A DNA stretch of 64,000 bases from NCBI RefSeq assembly GCF_963924675.1, contig NC_089221.1, forward strand, positions 92,257,835-92,321,834, written 5' to 3'. This document shows positions 1 through 11,719 of the stretch, one piece after another (position 1 is the stretch's first letter; each line of letters opens with the position of its first letter). Origin of the DNA: Phocoena phocoena (lineage: Eukaryota; Chordata; Mammalia; Artiodactyla; Phocoenidae). Made by a program: the position numbers and the translations under genes. A model generated the notes under the pieces. It made no database searches. It was not told the DNA's origin and worked only from the letters and a program-made list of their open reading frames with translations.

Positions 1-607
1 TGTCTTTGTGTTATGTTAATTAGGTGACTTAAGAAGCCCATGTAAGGATTGAGTAAGGACTGAAGCTGGTCGCCAGGTGATTAAGAGGGCTGGAACTTTC
101 AGCCCCTTCTCCCCCACACCTCCAGGGATTGAGCTCAATCGCTAATGGCCAATGATTTAATCAGTCATGACAATGAAATGAAGCCCCCACTAAAAACCCA
201 AAAGGAGAGTTTCTGGTTTGGTGAACACATGAAGATTTGGGCATAGCAGTGCCCTAGAAGAGAACACGAAAGCTCCTTGCCCTTTCCCTATACCTTGCCC
301 TATGTATTTATGTCTTCCATTTGGCTATTTCTGAGTTATATCCTTTTATTACAATAAACTGATAATCTAGTAAGAAAAACTGAATTCTGAATTCTGCGAA
401 TCACTCTAGCAAATTAATCAAACCCAAGGAGGAGCTCAGAAGCACAAATGACAACCTGGACTTGCGATTGGCATCTGAAGCAAAGGAGGGTCTTATGGGA
501 CTGAGCCCTTAACATGTGGAATGTGATGCTATCTCCAGGTAGACAGTGTCAGAATTGAGTTGAATTGTAGGACACCCAGCTGATGTCCAAAACTTGCTTG
601 CTGGTTT
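1..607 (+). repeat. Old LTR-type retroelement remnant
   Basis: The text from the window start to about 607 resembles a widespread placental LTR. It has the stretch with CCCCACTAAAAACCC, a Pol II poly(A)-type signal (AATAAA at 352-357), and the ending with TTGAGTTGAATTGTAGGACAC that I know from other mammalian genomes. The left end may lie outside the window. I cannot give a family name with certainty. Confidence 0.5.

Positions 608-609
<2 letters not shown>

Positions 610-646
<37 letters not shown>
610..646. repeat. (CA)n microsatellite
   Basis: An uninterrupted CA dinucleotide run of about 18 units, probably length-variable between individuals. Confidence 0.95.
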
Positions 647-648
<2 letters not shown>

Positions 649-732
649 GTAATTGGGTCCAGAACCCTTAAGATGTGAGAATACATCAGTGGTTCCCACA
701 CGTATACCAAGCTACAGAATGAAAAGTGTCTT

Positions 733-893
733 ACACCAGTGGCCCATTTCGTGGAAGACAATTTTTCCACGGACCAGGGTTGCAGGGCTGGGTGGGTGCC
801 GCTCACCTCCTGCCGTGCAGCCTGGTTCCTAACAGGCTGCTGACTGGTACCATTCCGTGGCCCAGGGGTTGGGAGCCCCCGTCTTTCACAAAG
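733..893. mobile_element. Short non-autonomous DNA-transposon-like remnant
   Basis: The two ends (TTTCGTGGAAGACAATTTTT near 747 and CCGTGGCCCAGGGGTTGGG near 856) match the outer parts of a common mammalian interspersed repeat whose longer copies have several hundred bases between them. This copy is internally deleted. The family name is not certain. Confidence 0.5.
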
Positions 894-899
894 AAAACC

Positions 900-2195
900 A
901 TTTCTCAAACATGAAAACGGAATGTGATTAATACTAATAGTTAAGTGGGCAGATTCCAAGAGTATAGCTACAACCACATTTGCACGTGTGTGTGTGGGGA
1001 GGTGTTGTAAATGCACTAAAAATGAGAACTAGTGAAGTGGATTAATGGTTCTAAAACTGCCTTTCCTCACCGTGCCTCAAGGACTGCAGGAGCATAAATC
1101 TCAGGAATAAAATGTCACATCTAACCCTCACCTTTTCCTTCAGCCAGAGGAGCCATTCTTAATTTGATTAAAATCCCAGGCTTCTGCTTAAAATTTAAAA
1201 AGCACTGGTATCTTCTAGCCTTAAAGTTCTCCTTCAGATAACATTTGTGTTCTGTGACAAAGTCCTTCCCCACTTCACCCCCAAATGAAAAAGGCTTTGG
1301 AGCTTTAGTGTCTAGTAACCAGTGTGCATCTTTTACACTGGAGTTCGTTCCTCCTCTTCCCTCTAGTTTCAGCACCTTCTAACCAATCAGTGGGACAGAA
1401 CATGCACAGGCCTGAATCTCTTACAAGGTATGGGTGTGAAGGAGATATTTCTATCCATTTTTTTTTTTTTTGTCTCTTCCCTCCTTCTCTTGCCAGTACA
1501 TCTGGACAAGAGAAAGGTACATCTTTCTACCTTCCTCAACAAGGGCACATCTATACTTGTCTCAAACATGTGTAGACTGTAACTCCCAATTTAAGCTCCT
1601 CTACAACACCTAACTCATTTCTGTATACTCCCGATTATGCTAAACCTTTCCCTAATTTTAAGAACTATGTGAATATACTTACTTGAAAACTGCTCTATGG
1701 TATATAGAAAAAACAGACATTATTTGTATTTCCTACTTCTGGAAATGACAGAGTGGGAACAGAAATACAGATATGCTACCAAAAAAAAAAAAGTTTTCTT
1801 GTCCTAAACCAAAACTATACACCTTTTCCAAAATAAAATTCTTTTACCAATTGTGGATTTATTTCACAACTCATGTATGCTATCTGGAGTGAAAGTCCAG
1901 ATACTTTGGTTTTCCTTTTCTTTGCAACTAAGGTCTACCCTACTCTACTGCTTCAGACATAGCTTAAAAAAAATTGTTTTAATTGTAAATCAATCAGGAT
2001 GGATATTAGATTTATAACTGTAACAATTAGGACTGGTTTACCTGAAAGTTTACACATCAGTGACATAAAATTGTTTCTCTTCAGAGTTTCCATTAAGAAG
2101 GTCAAAAGGGAAGACATAAACCAGAAGACATTCACAATACACTCAAATCCAGACTATATTAAAAAGTCCTATATATCCACAGGACAAGTAAACCA
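900..2195. other. Intronic DNA without a recognised feature
   Basis: AT-rich single-copy-looking sequence inside DCP2 intron 4. There is a short T-run at 1459-1471 and an A-run near 1781. No exon, RNA gene or recognisable repeat was seen. Confidence 0.5.
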
Positions 2196-2199
2196 ACTT

Positions 2200-4800
2200 T
2201 TTTAAAAAATGGGTAACATGTAAGTGGGTACTTAATAAAAGAGGACATTCAAATGGCCAATAAGAATATGACAATGTGGTCAACATCATTAGACTTCAGA
2301 GATACATAAATTAGAAGCACAATGACAGACCATTACATTCCCATGAGAATGACTAAAATTTTTTTAAATTGATATAATTAACATTATATTAACTTCAGAT
2401 AAACAACATAATTAACTTTTTGTATATATTGAGAAATGACCATAAAATTTTTCCCAGTTTTACTGATATAATTGATATATACCATTGCTTAACTTTAAGG
2501 TGTACAGCTTAACGGTTTGACTTGTAATGAGAACTCACTGTAATGAGAACTCTTAGGATCTACTCTCTGAGCAACTTACATACGTATCATACAGCAGTGT
2601 TAACTACAGTCATCATGTTGTGTTCACTGCATCCCTAGTACTTATTTATCTTCTAACTCAGTTTGTGCCTTTTGACCAGCTTCCTACAATTCTCCTCTAC
2701 ACGCACACACCCTCTGATAACCACAAAACTGACCTCTCCCTCTATGAGTTTTGTTTTGTTTTTTCAAATTCCACATATAAGTGAGACCATACAGTACCTG
2801 TCTTTGTCTGACGTATTTCATTTTGCATAATGCTCTCAATGTCCATCCATAGCGCAAATGGCAGGATTCTTTTTTTTTTAACAGCTGAAATATATTCCAT
2901 TGTGAATATAACATACCACATATTCTTTAACCATTCATCGATGAACACTTAGGTTGTTTCCATGTCTTGGCTGTTGTAAAAAGTGCTGCTATGAACATAA
3001 GAATGCAGATACCTTTTCAAGTTAGCATTTTCATTTCCTTTGGATATATTCCCACTAGTGGAATTGCTGGATCATATGGTAGTTGTAATTTAATTTTTTG
3101 AGGATCCTCCATACAGCTTTGCTGTACCAGTTTACAATCTCAGTAACAGTGAACAAGGGATCCCTTTTCTCCACATTCATCTGTCTTTTTAAGGTGGCCA
3201 TTCTAACAGGCATAAGAGATATATCATTGTGGTTTTGATTTCTATTTGCCTAATAACCTAGTGATGTTGAGCATCTTTTCACATACCTCTATCTTCCATT
3301 CCATTAGCCATTCCTCTATCTTCTTTGGAAAAATGTATATTCAGGTCTTTTGCCCATTTTTTAATTGAATTTTTTGTTGAGTTGTATGAGTTCTTTATAC
3401 AGTTTAGCTATTAACCCCTCATCAAATATATGGTTTTCGAGTATTTTCTCCCATTCCGTAGGCTGTCATTCTACTGTTGACTGTTTCTCTTGCTGTACAG
3501 AAGCTTTTGGGTTGATGTAGTCGCACTTGCTTATTTTGGTGCTTTTGGTGTCATAGCCAAAAAATCATTGCCAAGACCCATGTCAAGGAGTTTTTATCCT
3601 GTTTTCTTCTAGGAGTTTTATAGTTTCAGGTCTTACATTTAAATTTAAGTATTTAACCCATTTCAAGTTAACTTCTGTGAGTGGTATAAGTCAGGGGTCT
3701 AGTTTCATTCTTTTACATGAGAATATCCAATTTCTCCAGCACAATTTACTGAAGAGACTTCTTTTCTCCATTCAGTTTTCTTGGCTCCCTCTTCAAATAT
3801 TAGCTGACCATATACGTGTGGGTTTATTTCTGGGATCTCAGTTCTATTCCATTGATCTATATATTTGTCTGTTTTTATACCAGTGCCATACTGTTTTAAT
3901 TACTATAGCTTTATAGTATAGCCTGAAATCAGGCAGTGTGATGCCTTCCACTTTGTTCTTCTTTCTCAGGATTGCTTTGGCTATTCGGAGTCTTTGGTGG
4001 TTACATATATATTTTAGAATTTCTTTTCTAATTCTGTAAAACTAATGTCGTTGAAATCTTGAAAGGGATCACACTGAATCTAGACATGGTTTTTGGCAGT
4101 AATGACATTAAACAATATTAATTCTCACACTCCATGAACATGAGATAAAAATTTTTTAATTGGTAATTCTACGTGTAGGTCAGGACAACTAGAACTCTCA
4201 TATGCAGGTGGTGGGAATGTAAATCAGTTCAACCACCTGGAAAACCATTGGCAGTAGATATGCAACTTCCCTATGACTCAATAATTCCACTCCTAGAGAA
4301 ATGAAGGCTTATTTTCCTCAAAGGACATGTATAAGAATATTTACAGCAGTTTTATTCTGAATAGCCAAAAACTGGATACAATCCAATGCATAAGAGAATG
4401 GACAAACTGTGGTATATTTGTACACTGGAATATAACAAAGAGCAATTAAAAAGGACCAACTGCTAATATACACAACAACATAGATGAATCTCACAGGCAT
4501 TATACTGAGCCAAAGACATAAAACACAAAGAATAACTATTGCAAAATCCTAATTATATGAAGCTCAAGACCAGGCAAAACTAATCAATGGTGATAGAAGT
4601 CAAGATAGTGGTTCCCTTCAGGAAATGTGGGGAAAAGTAGGCATTGACTAAGAAGGGGCAGGAAAGAATCTTCTGAGGTGCTGAAAATATTCTTTGACCT
4701 AGGTGGTGGTTTCACAGGTATATACATATATAAAAATGAATAACCTGTTAAGATTAGTGTATTTTATGTTCTTATCCTCCAACAAAAAAGTTTTTAAATA
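2200..4800 (+). mobile_element. Old L1 ORF2 fragment (host of a nested L1)
   Basis: Bases 2225-2355 read as the plus-strand L1 stretch with CAAATGGCCAATAAG and CAACATCATTAGACTTC. The same element resumes at about 4140 (GCAGGTGGTGGGAATGTAAA, AATTCCACTCCTAGAG, ending near 4800). It is highly diverged. The 1.8 kb between the two parts is a second L1 in the opposite orientation. Confidence 0.7.
2356..4139 (-). mobile_element. 5'-truncated L1, minus strand, nested in an older L1
   Basis: L1 3' UTR and ORF2 3' half read on the minus strand: TTGATATAATTAACATTATA at the left edge, CTGCTATGAACATAAG near 2990, GGAATTGCTGGATCATATGG near 3060, and TCAATATTAATTCTCACACTCC-like text at the right edge. T-rich, similar sequence (TAAAA then a T-run) on both sides is compatible with a degraded target duplication. 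Many stops and indels; inactive. Confidence 0.75.
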
Positions 4801-5285
4801 ACTTTATATAGTTCTTAATTCTATTTTTACAGTTATTCCCTTTAACTACCTTCTTTGAATAATACCTTATAATCAGAAATTAGTATACATTCCAGTCACG
4901 TATGTCTGTATAATAATTAGAAACTATGCTAAAGGTAAACTGTATATTCTAAGTTCCTTGTGAGCAGAGCCTGTTACCAAACAGAATCTAACTGAATACA
5001 TGCTTACTAAAACAAGTATTGGAGGACCGAGGGGCTGTTTCAGATTAGAGACTGAAAACATAACAATTAAATGCAAATACAGTGCATGAGCCTGGATAGG
5101 ATCCTGGATGGAGAAGGGGGTGGAAACTGCAGAAAAGGACCATAATGGATCAACTAGTAAATATGAATAAGAATTGTCTGTTAGATAACAGAACCTACCA
5201 ATGTCTCACTCCTGAATTTGATAATTACACTGTGCTTATATAAGAGAACTTCCCACTTCTTAAAATTTACATGTGTAAATAATTA
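4800..5285. other. Intronic DNA without a recognised feature
   Basis: AT-rich; no ORF, RNA or named repeat recognised. Confidence 0.5.
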
Positions 5286-5289
5286 GGGG

Positions 5290-5500
5290 TTAAGGGGCAT
5301 TTTGTCTGCAATTTACTCCTAAAGTATTTAGCAATAATAATAAAAACCATTCACCCATATGTATCAAAATAAAGCAAATATGGCAAAATATTAACAGGTG
5401 AATCTATTCTTTATATTATTCTTACTATTTTTCTCTATACTTGAAATTCTCTCAATAGTAACACAATTTTAAAGAGTAACATGTAATTAATGTTTAGGTT
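5290..5500 (+). repeat. Old LINE 3'-end remnant
   Basis: It contains AAAGCAAATATGGCAAAATA and a terminal stretch with TTGAAATTCTCTCAATA. It is the same repeat family as 15285-15424 in this window. I take it to be the 3' end of an ancient L1. Confidence 0.45.
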
Positions 5501-5509
5501 TTTCTAGTG

Positions 5510-5840
5510 CATTCATTCAAATATATCCTGTGTGCTTCGTAAGTGGTAGGTACTGTCCTAGGCACTGACTTCAGAAATGAATAAAGCAAGCGCTGCTCTT
5601 TAAAGAAATGATAACTGCAATATGATATATGTGCCAAAAGGTAGGTGGGTGCTATGGGAGTAGAGAATCAGGATGCCTAACTCAGCCTTGGTTACAGGTA
5701 AGGTGTGGTTGTGAGTTGGGGTGGTCACCTCTGGAAGGCTGTCATGGGCAGCATCCTATTCTGCTGGATACACTTGAGCTAGGACTTGAAAGATGAACAG
5801 AAGTTTGCCAGATAGACAGAAAGAAAAAGACATTCCATTC
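5510..5840 (+). repeat. Ancient interspersed repeat, family uncertain
   Basis: GTGCATTCATTCAAATATA followed by a GTACTGTCCTAGGCACTGAC block and CCTAACTCAGCCTTGG downstream are familiar from ancient placental repeats. The copy is strongly diverged. Confidence 0.45.
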
Positions 5841-5844
5841 ACAT

Positions 5845-6605
5845 AGCTGGGAATGGCTACAGCTGAAGAATTATATGAGAGGAAATGGTACAACATGAGG
5901 CCATCAGCCTAGTTTAACAAAGGCAGCTTGAAACCCTGTACAACCAAACTTAGAATAAACATAATATAGTGACAGACCTCAATTCTAAAAGTGATAAAGA
6001 CCGATTTACCTCTAAAATTAGGTATTCATTCTCAACAAATATTTACCAGGAAAAAATTTTAATAGCTCACTTACATGTACAGACAACAAATATAAAAATT
6101 TTAATACCATACCTTCTGTGTATCAAATCCATTCCTGTATTATAATACAGACTTAATGTTCCTGGCACATGGAATAGGACTAATGTCTCAAATGATATCA
6201 GATAAAAATCTCTACATAAGAGTAAAGAAATGTGCTACCCAAAGAACACCAGCATAGACAATGAAATCCTCTGGGTAAAATCTATGTCCTATAAGCCTAC
6301 AAGAGGTAGAATAAACCAATAATTCCTCTGTACAAATTCTATCAAGATTAAATCACATAAATGCATATTAAAGCTTTATTAGAATAAAATATGTTGTTCT
6401 GACAAATAATAAGCAACAATATGAAATCTTGAAACCACAAGTGAACTGCCAAGTATTCCTTGTCTTCTCAAAAACAGTTGGTGTTTCACTGCAACTAACA
6501 ACAAAAATATACTAAGGTTATCCTAATATAGCCTTTCAATAATATCTAGAAAACATTTTTCATATCCCTGTCCTAAATCTACTTCACTGAATACAAGTGA
6601 TCAGA
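5845..6605. other. Intronic DNA without a recognised feature
   Basis: AT-rich sequence; nothing recognised. Confidence 0.5.
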
Positions 6606-6609
6606 AACA

Positions 6610-6894
6610 GGGACTTCCCTGGTGGCGCAGTGGTTGAGAATCCACCTGCCAATGCAGGGGACATGGGTCCGAGCCCTGGTCTGGGAAGACCCCACATGCT
6701 GCGGAGCAACTGGGCCCGTGAGCCACAACTTCTGAGCCTGCGCGTCTGGAGCCTGCGCTCCGCAACAAGAGAGGCCGCGATAGTGAGAGGCCCGCGCACT
6801 GCGATGAAGAGTGGCCCCTGCTTGCCACAACTAGAGAAAGCCCTCGCACAGAAACGAAGACCCAATACAGCAAAAATAAATAAATAAATAAATA
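6610..6894 (+). mobile_element. CHR-type tRNA-derived SINE
   Basis: It starts GGGACTTCCCTGGTGGCGCA. The tRNA-like head has an A box (TGGCGCAGTGG) and B box region (GGTCCGAGCCC). The body ends in a run of TAAA repeats. The subtype carries GAGAGGCCGCGATAGTGAG and GCGATGAAGAGTGGCCC, shared with the copy at 60044. No clear target duplication was found. Confidence 0.95.
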
Positions 6895-7096
6895 ACTCCT
6901 ACCCTCAGCATCTTCAAAAAAAAACATAAAACCCTATAAATGGAATAAAAATCTGGTTTTTAACTAAGACACTGGTGGTTCTCCCCTCCCTCAAACAGTG
7001 TTGCTTTTATTATACTGCAGTACCACCAAGTGGCAGAAGGATACACTGCAACTCTAGCACTGCTAGTTGAATACTTCATCACTCAAAAATGGCAAC

Positions 7097-7487
7097 TACT
7101 ATGGATTGAACCCTCCAAAATTCTTATGTTGAAAACCTAACCCCCAATATGACTGTATTTGGAGATAGGGCCTCTGAGGAGGTGTTACAGGTTAAATGAG
7201 GTCATATGGGTGGGGCTCTAATCCAGTAGGGCTAGTGCCCTTATGAAAAACAGGAGATGCTAGCACACTAGCTCTCGGGGCACTCACACAGGCACCTGGC
7301 AAAGGTCACATGAGCATGCAGAGAAAAGGCAGCCAACTGCAAGCCAGGATCAGAGTCCTCACCAAGAAGTCAATCAGCAGGCAGCTTGATCTTCCCAGCC
7401 TCCAGAGAAGTAGAAAATAAATTTCTATTGTTTAAGCCACCCAGTCTGTGGTATTTTGTTATGGCAGCCTGAGTGGACTAATACAGC
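7097..7487 (+). mobile_element. MaLR (ERVL-type) solo LTR, MST-like
   Basis: The start CTATGGATTGAA, the block ATTCTTATGTTGAAAACCTA, GGTGGGGCTCTAATCC, AATAAATTTCTATTGTTTAAG and the ending GTGGACTAATACA are diagnostic for MaLR LTRs of the MST group, about 390 bp. It lies plus-strand in DCP2 intron 4, antisense to the gene. Confidence 0.85.
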
Positions 7488-7489
7488 AA

Positions 7490-7935
7490 TGCTCCACCTT
7501 AGTCCCAAAACTTTTCTCTTTACGAAAAAAGTATTCACTTAAAAATCAGGAATAAAAGTCAAAAGACTTGACTTTAAAACTTCTAGCCTCAAAATTTACA
7601 GAAATTAAAGTTAAATCTTCTTTGACAAGTTCCTTTATCAGCTAAAAGAGACTATTATTTAGATCAGAAAGGTTAGAAGTTAGGATTAATTCTTATTATC
7701 AAAGGGAACATTTTTTTCCCTGAAATTAAAGGACTGTGGTTCCTAAATATGCTTGTGGTTTCCTCAGAGCAAGACAAAAACTCTAAAACAGGGGGAAAAA
7801 ATTCATATCGATCCAACAGAAAGGTAAATGTTATTAGGAAATACATAGATGTACTTAAAAATCACAAATTCCTTCTGTTTTCATCTGTGTGTGTTTAGAA
7901 ATTCTCACCCATTTATAAATATTCCTTAACTGCCT
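7490..7935. other. Intronic DNA without a recognised feature
   Basis: AT-rich; nothing recognised. Confidence 0.5.
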
Positions 7936-7937
7936 AT

Positions 7938-8090
7938 ATAGCAGTCAAGAACATCAACTCCAGAACCCAAATACCCAAATATCTCTGTTTTGCTGCTTAC
8001 TGTAAGACCGTGAGCATGTTACTAAACTGCTGTTTCAGTTACCCCCACCTGTAAAATGGAGATAACAATTTCCCATAATGGTTGTATCTT
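7938..8090 (+). mobile_element. MIR SINE remnant
   Basis: The MIR core pattern is visible though diverged: a TGCTGCTTACTGTAAGACCGTGAG-like segment, TTACTAAACTGCTG, CCACCTGTAAAATGGAGATAA. No terminal repeats. Confidence 0.7.
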
Positions 8091-8094
8091 TCCC

Positions 8095-8913
8095 CACAGG
8101 ATTCTCTTTAGATCCTACAATCCGCACTCCATTCTCCCACTTCCCATCGCCCCAAGAATAAATTTTATTTACTTTCTTACAAATTACAATGATCCAGTCA
8201 TTACTGAAATCAGCACCACATAGATAGGACAACTTTTTATCTTAGTATCCCAGAGCAGAGAACAACAAGATAAACCAAAGTGAAAACTGTCTCAGTTCAC
8301 AGGTTAACTTACATTTTTACCCTGAATATCCTATTTCTGCATCATCCTGACTCTTTATAATACAGTGCATAAAACTCATCAGAGGGAGGTTTCCAGCACT
8401 CCTGGGTCTAGGGTCATTCTTCAGTTTTTCCAAGGTTAGGTATTTGATTCCTCCAAGAAGATCCAATTCCAGAGACAGCTCATTTCACACAATTTAGCCT
8501 AAATTTCTGTTATTCCAGTTATTATCTTTTCTGGACTTGGACAACTATCTCACTACTGTAGGACTAGTCTAACTCCATGTTTAAGATCTACAGATCAATT
8601 CCTCTAAGTAGGATGCTATGGTTCCCATTTTGTCCTTCCTTATAAGCAAGATGACTACAAAAATTGAAGGTATAAAAAGGGAAAACTTTACAAGTACTGT
8701 TTCATCTCCTGCCATCTACAGAAAAGAAAGGAAAAGCTCTTAGAGGATGTGGCAATTCCTCACCTGCTTCCTAAATAGCTTTCGATTTTAAAGGGTGGGC
8801 ATAAACCTTCACCTACTTGTACAGAAAAAGCTTTGTCTATACGCTGTTGCAAATACTTGCTTAGATAAGTTGTTCCATACTCAATTTAAAATGCAGCATT
8901 TTCAATCATTTTT
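8095..8913. other. Intronic DNA without a recognised feature
   Basis: No exon (in particular no DCP2 VFEETG exon), RNA gene or repeat was seen. Confidence 0.5.
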
Positions 8914-8927
8914 AAAATCTTACTCCA

Positions 8928-9142
8928 GGGCTTCCCTGGTGGCGCAGTGGTTGAGAGTCCGACTGCCGATGCAGGGGACACAGGTTCGTGCCCCGGTCCG
9001 GGAGGATCCCACATGCCACGGAGCAGCTGGGCCCGTGAGCCATGGCCACTGAGCCTGCGCATCCGGAGCCTGTGCTCCACAACGGGAGAGGCCACAACAG
9101 TAAGAGGCCCGCGTACCACAAAAAAAAACAAACAACAACAAC
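8928..9142 (+). mobile_element. Young short CHR-type SINE with perfect target duplication
   Basis: About 215 bp, starting GGGCTTCCCTGGTGGCGCA and ending GCCCGCGTACCAC plus an A-rich tail. It is flanked by the perfect 14-bp duplication AAAATCTTACTCCA (8914-8927 and 9143-9156). It belongs to the GGCTGGGCCCGTGAGCCATG-type subgroup together with the copies at 20460, 35518 and 57750. Confidence 0.97.
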
Positions 9143-9444
9143 AAAATCTTACTCCAAAGTAAATAACTACTAATAGTTTTTCTACAGCAAATAACCACTA
9201 GTGGTTTATAAGAATTTTAACTATTATCCCCCACTAATAATTATACCCAAACTTAAATGAAGCAGTGAACACTGCCACAGGAAAACAATGAGTCAAAAAA
9301 TAAATAAGGCAAGAGACCCAAATATGTCACAAAATACATACTGCCATCTCAAAAAAAAAAAAAAATCTCAAAATTCAATCACCACCAGCTTAGATTCTAA
9401 AGATATCACTTCTAGTTATGAAGATCTTGTTTCTAGCTATATCT

Positions 9445-9752
9445 GGGACTTCCCTGGTGCTGCAGTGGTAAAGAATCCGCCTTCCAATGCAGGGTACACG
9501 GGTTCAATCCCTGGTTGGGGAACTAAGATCCCACATGCCGCAGGGAAACTAAGCCTGCGTGCCACAACCACTGAGCCCAGGCACCTCAACTAGAGAGCCC
9601 ACACGCCGTGGAGCCCACGCACCACAACTAGAGAAGAGAAAACCTGCACGCCATAACTAGAGAGAAGCCAGCACACAACAAAAAAAAGATCACACATGCC
9701 TCAATGAAGATCCTGCGTGCCGCAACTAAGACCCAACACAGCCAAAAAAATA
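9445..9752 (+). mobile_element. CHR-type SINE, older diverged copy
   Basis: GGGACTTCCCTGGTGCTGCA head, GGTTCAATCCCTGGTTGGG B-box region, repeated CACAACTAGAGA units in the body, and a GACCCAACACAGCCAAAA end. Confidence 0.93.
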
Positions 9753-10090
9753 ATTTTAAAACATTTTATGTCTTACAGAGACTTGCCCGAAGTCTCTAGG
9801 CTATTGAACAACATATACTAAAGCTATACTAGAACAAAAACCTTTCAACTTCTAGGCCAGTTCTCTTTCCATTTTATCATACTTCCTCACAGCTCAACTT
9901 CTCAAATGTCAAGGACAAGGTGTAATGTTATAAATGATTAGGAACTAATAAATAAGAATACAGTATACAGTATATCACAAGGTACTATACAGTTAAGGCC
10001 AAGCGAATGATAAAGACAGCAATTGGTATTAAAGTTCAGATTACTGTGGGCTACAGCTGACTGGTTACATTTTAAAATAAACAGAATTTA

Positions 10091-10316
10091 GGGACTTCCC
10101 TGGTGGTGCAGCAGTTAAGAGTCCGTGCTCTCCATGCAGAGGGCCTGGGTTCTATCAGGGAACTAGATCCCACATGCATGCCGCAACTGAGAGTTCGCAT
10201 GCCACAACCAAGGAGCCCAAGTGACACAACTAAGGAGCTGGCAAGCCACAACTAAGGAGCCTGCCGGCCGCAACTAAGACCCAGCACAACCAAATAAATT
10301 AATTTTTAAAAAAAAA
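10091..10316 (+). mobile_element. CHR-type SINE with target duplication
   Basis: GGGACTTCCCTGGTGGTGCA head, CAACTAAGGAGC repeats and CCCAGCACAACCAAATAAAT end. Flanked by ACAGAATTTA at 10081-10090 and 10317-10326. Confidence 0.94.
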
Positions 10317-10329
10317 ACAGAATTTAAAG

Positions 10330-11070
10330 AAGAATGAACTTCCTTATTTTACAAATAAAGAAACTCAGGCCCTGTATATAGAGCTAGTTGGTGGCAGTCC
10401 TTTAGGGAAAAAGAGTTATTTGAGTTGGGTCTAGAAACATATCTAGATAAGATTTGAATAGGCAGGAAGAAGACAGGACCTTTCAGGTAGGGAAATCACA
10501 TATACAAAAGCCTAGAGGCTGAAACAAATCAATCAAATTCAGAGACCAAAGAATTCATTCTTTTGACTATGAATAAAGAAAGATAAATTTAGGAATGGCT
10601 AAGTTTTGTGTTGGGGGTAGGGGAGGGAGTTTCAATACTTAATTAAACTTGATCCTACAGGCAGTGGGAGGAAGCTAGAGTGGGTTTTGAGCAACAAACA
10701 TAAATTTCTTAGAAAAGCCCAAATTATGCATTTGTCTGGAAGCCAAGAATATAAACATAAAACAAAGGTTATAAAAGCCAAAATATTTAACCAATAACAA
10801 ATCCAATTCTAAAAGGAAAGGTGGAGAAGATATCTAAAAAAAAAGTTAAATAATAGAATAAAAAATGAACAATGAAAGAAAATGGAAACAAATGAGAGAA
10901 GAATAAATGACAGATGTGGACAAATGAATCAACAGTTACATTATAAAAGATGTTACTTCATGCAGTCAAGTTCTGGAAAGAGGATTAAATGATCCAAACA
11001 AGTTAGTCTCCATGGCTAAAAAAACACACTCAAAGCATAACCACCAAATGTTACTGTTTCAAACTGCAAT
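10330..11070. other. Intronic DNA next to exon 4, no recognised feature
   Basis: AT-rich part of DCP2 intron 4; nothing recognised. Confidence 0.5.
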
Positions 11071-11077
11071 AACTCAC

Positions 11078-11176
11078 CTCTCTAGCAGCACAATCATGAG
11101 GAGCTTCTTCTTTATTTACTTTTCCTTTTGGAAATCCCCAGCCTGATTTTGCTAGGTACCCCTGAACCAGTAATAC
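11078..11176 (-). CDS. DCP2: DCP2 exon 4 (residues 112-144, first half of the Nudix box)
   Basis: 99-nt phase-0 exon, exactly 33 codons: [20 protein letters not shown] then [13 protein letters not shown]. It carries the first part of the Nudix signature GX5EX7REUXEEXGU: Gly129, Glu135, Arg143 and Glu144 are all present. The metal-binding glutamates 147/148 should be in the next exon (VFEETG), which I did not find anywhere to the left, so it lies beyond the window. The acceptor is TTTTGTAG|GTATTA (AG at 11178-11177) and the donor AGAGAG|GTGAGTT (GT at 11077-11076). Only 415 bp of intron 3 separates it from exon 3. Confidence 0.97.
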
Positions 11177-11591
11177 CTACAAAACAATCAGAGGTAAAAA
11201 TAAAACTTGCCCTCCTTTCCCATGTTCCTTTCTAAAAGCCAAAAGTGCTTTTCTCCTTACTTCAGGTAACTGTTATCACCAATAATTTTACTTGGTTAAC
11301 TATCTTTCAGGAAGCTAAATATACTATTACTTTTCCTGTAAAGAAAGGTATTCTGTCCATTTTAAAGTATTTCTTCAAAAATCAAATGATTCCTTTGCAA
11401 TAAGCCATGCTGCAACAAGTATAAATTATTAAGACCCAGAATGCAGATGAAATATACAAAATCTGGCCTTTTATCCCTAAAAATCTAAGTATATTTTTAA
11501 AACCTCAGTTCAGAACATTATAAAAACAACATATTAGGATGAAAACAGCTGATCACCATTTCACTAAAAATCTTTTATTACTCTCACTCAC
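11177..11591 (-). other. DCP2: DCP2 intron 3 (GT-AG, 415 bp)
   Basis: Short conventional intron, phase 0, with donor GTGAGT and acceptor TTTTGTAG. I see no repeat or other feature inside it. Confidence 0.9.
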
Positions 11592-11719
11592 ATTTTCAAG
11601 TGTCTCATCAAGAATAATTGCACCATATGTTGGCACTCCCATTTTATATTCTTTCCATTCATCCAAAATTTTTTCCACATCTTCACCTTGAGGCAGCAAA
11701 AATGGACAATGACTGAAGA
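11592..11719 (-). CDS. DCP2: DCP2 exon 3 (residues 69-111, hinge and start of Nudix domain)
   Basis: 128-nt exon reading (V)[16 protein letters not shown], then [20 protein letters not shown] and DETLEN. It covers the hinge after the regulatory domain and the first strands of the Nudix fold. With the G carried from exon 2 it gives exactly 43 codons. The acceptor is the AC of a U12 AT-AC intron (GTATAC|TCTTC, AC at 11721-11720), preceded by a perfect branch sequence TTCCTTAAC at 11739-11731. The downstream donor is conventional, GAAAAT|GTGAGTGAG (GT at 11591-11590), phase 0. I recall Val in human at the residue that is Ile before LDEWKEY; this is conservative. Confidence 0.97.

Noticed and set aside
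549..1016. 155-codon minus-strand open frame
   Set aside because: It crosses a (CA)n microsatellite and a transposon remnant; the protein is a Cys-Val run with no domain.
6597..6927. Several overlapping open frames near 6.6-6.9 kb
   Set aside because: All lie inside a CHR SINE, which keeps open frames in several phases by composition; the same frames recur at 8.9, 20.5, 35.5, 57.8 and 60.1 kb.
8928..9010. tRNA-like head of SINEs as a real tRNA gene
   Set aside because: A- and B-box-like motifs are there, but no cloverleaf or anticodon arm is preserved, and the segment continues into the SINE body.
1..11070. DCP2 exon 5 (VFEETG, catalytic glutamates)
   Set aside because: I read the minus strand of this part for the expected text and did not find it; it is probably left of the window.
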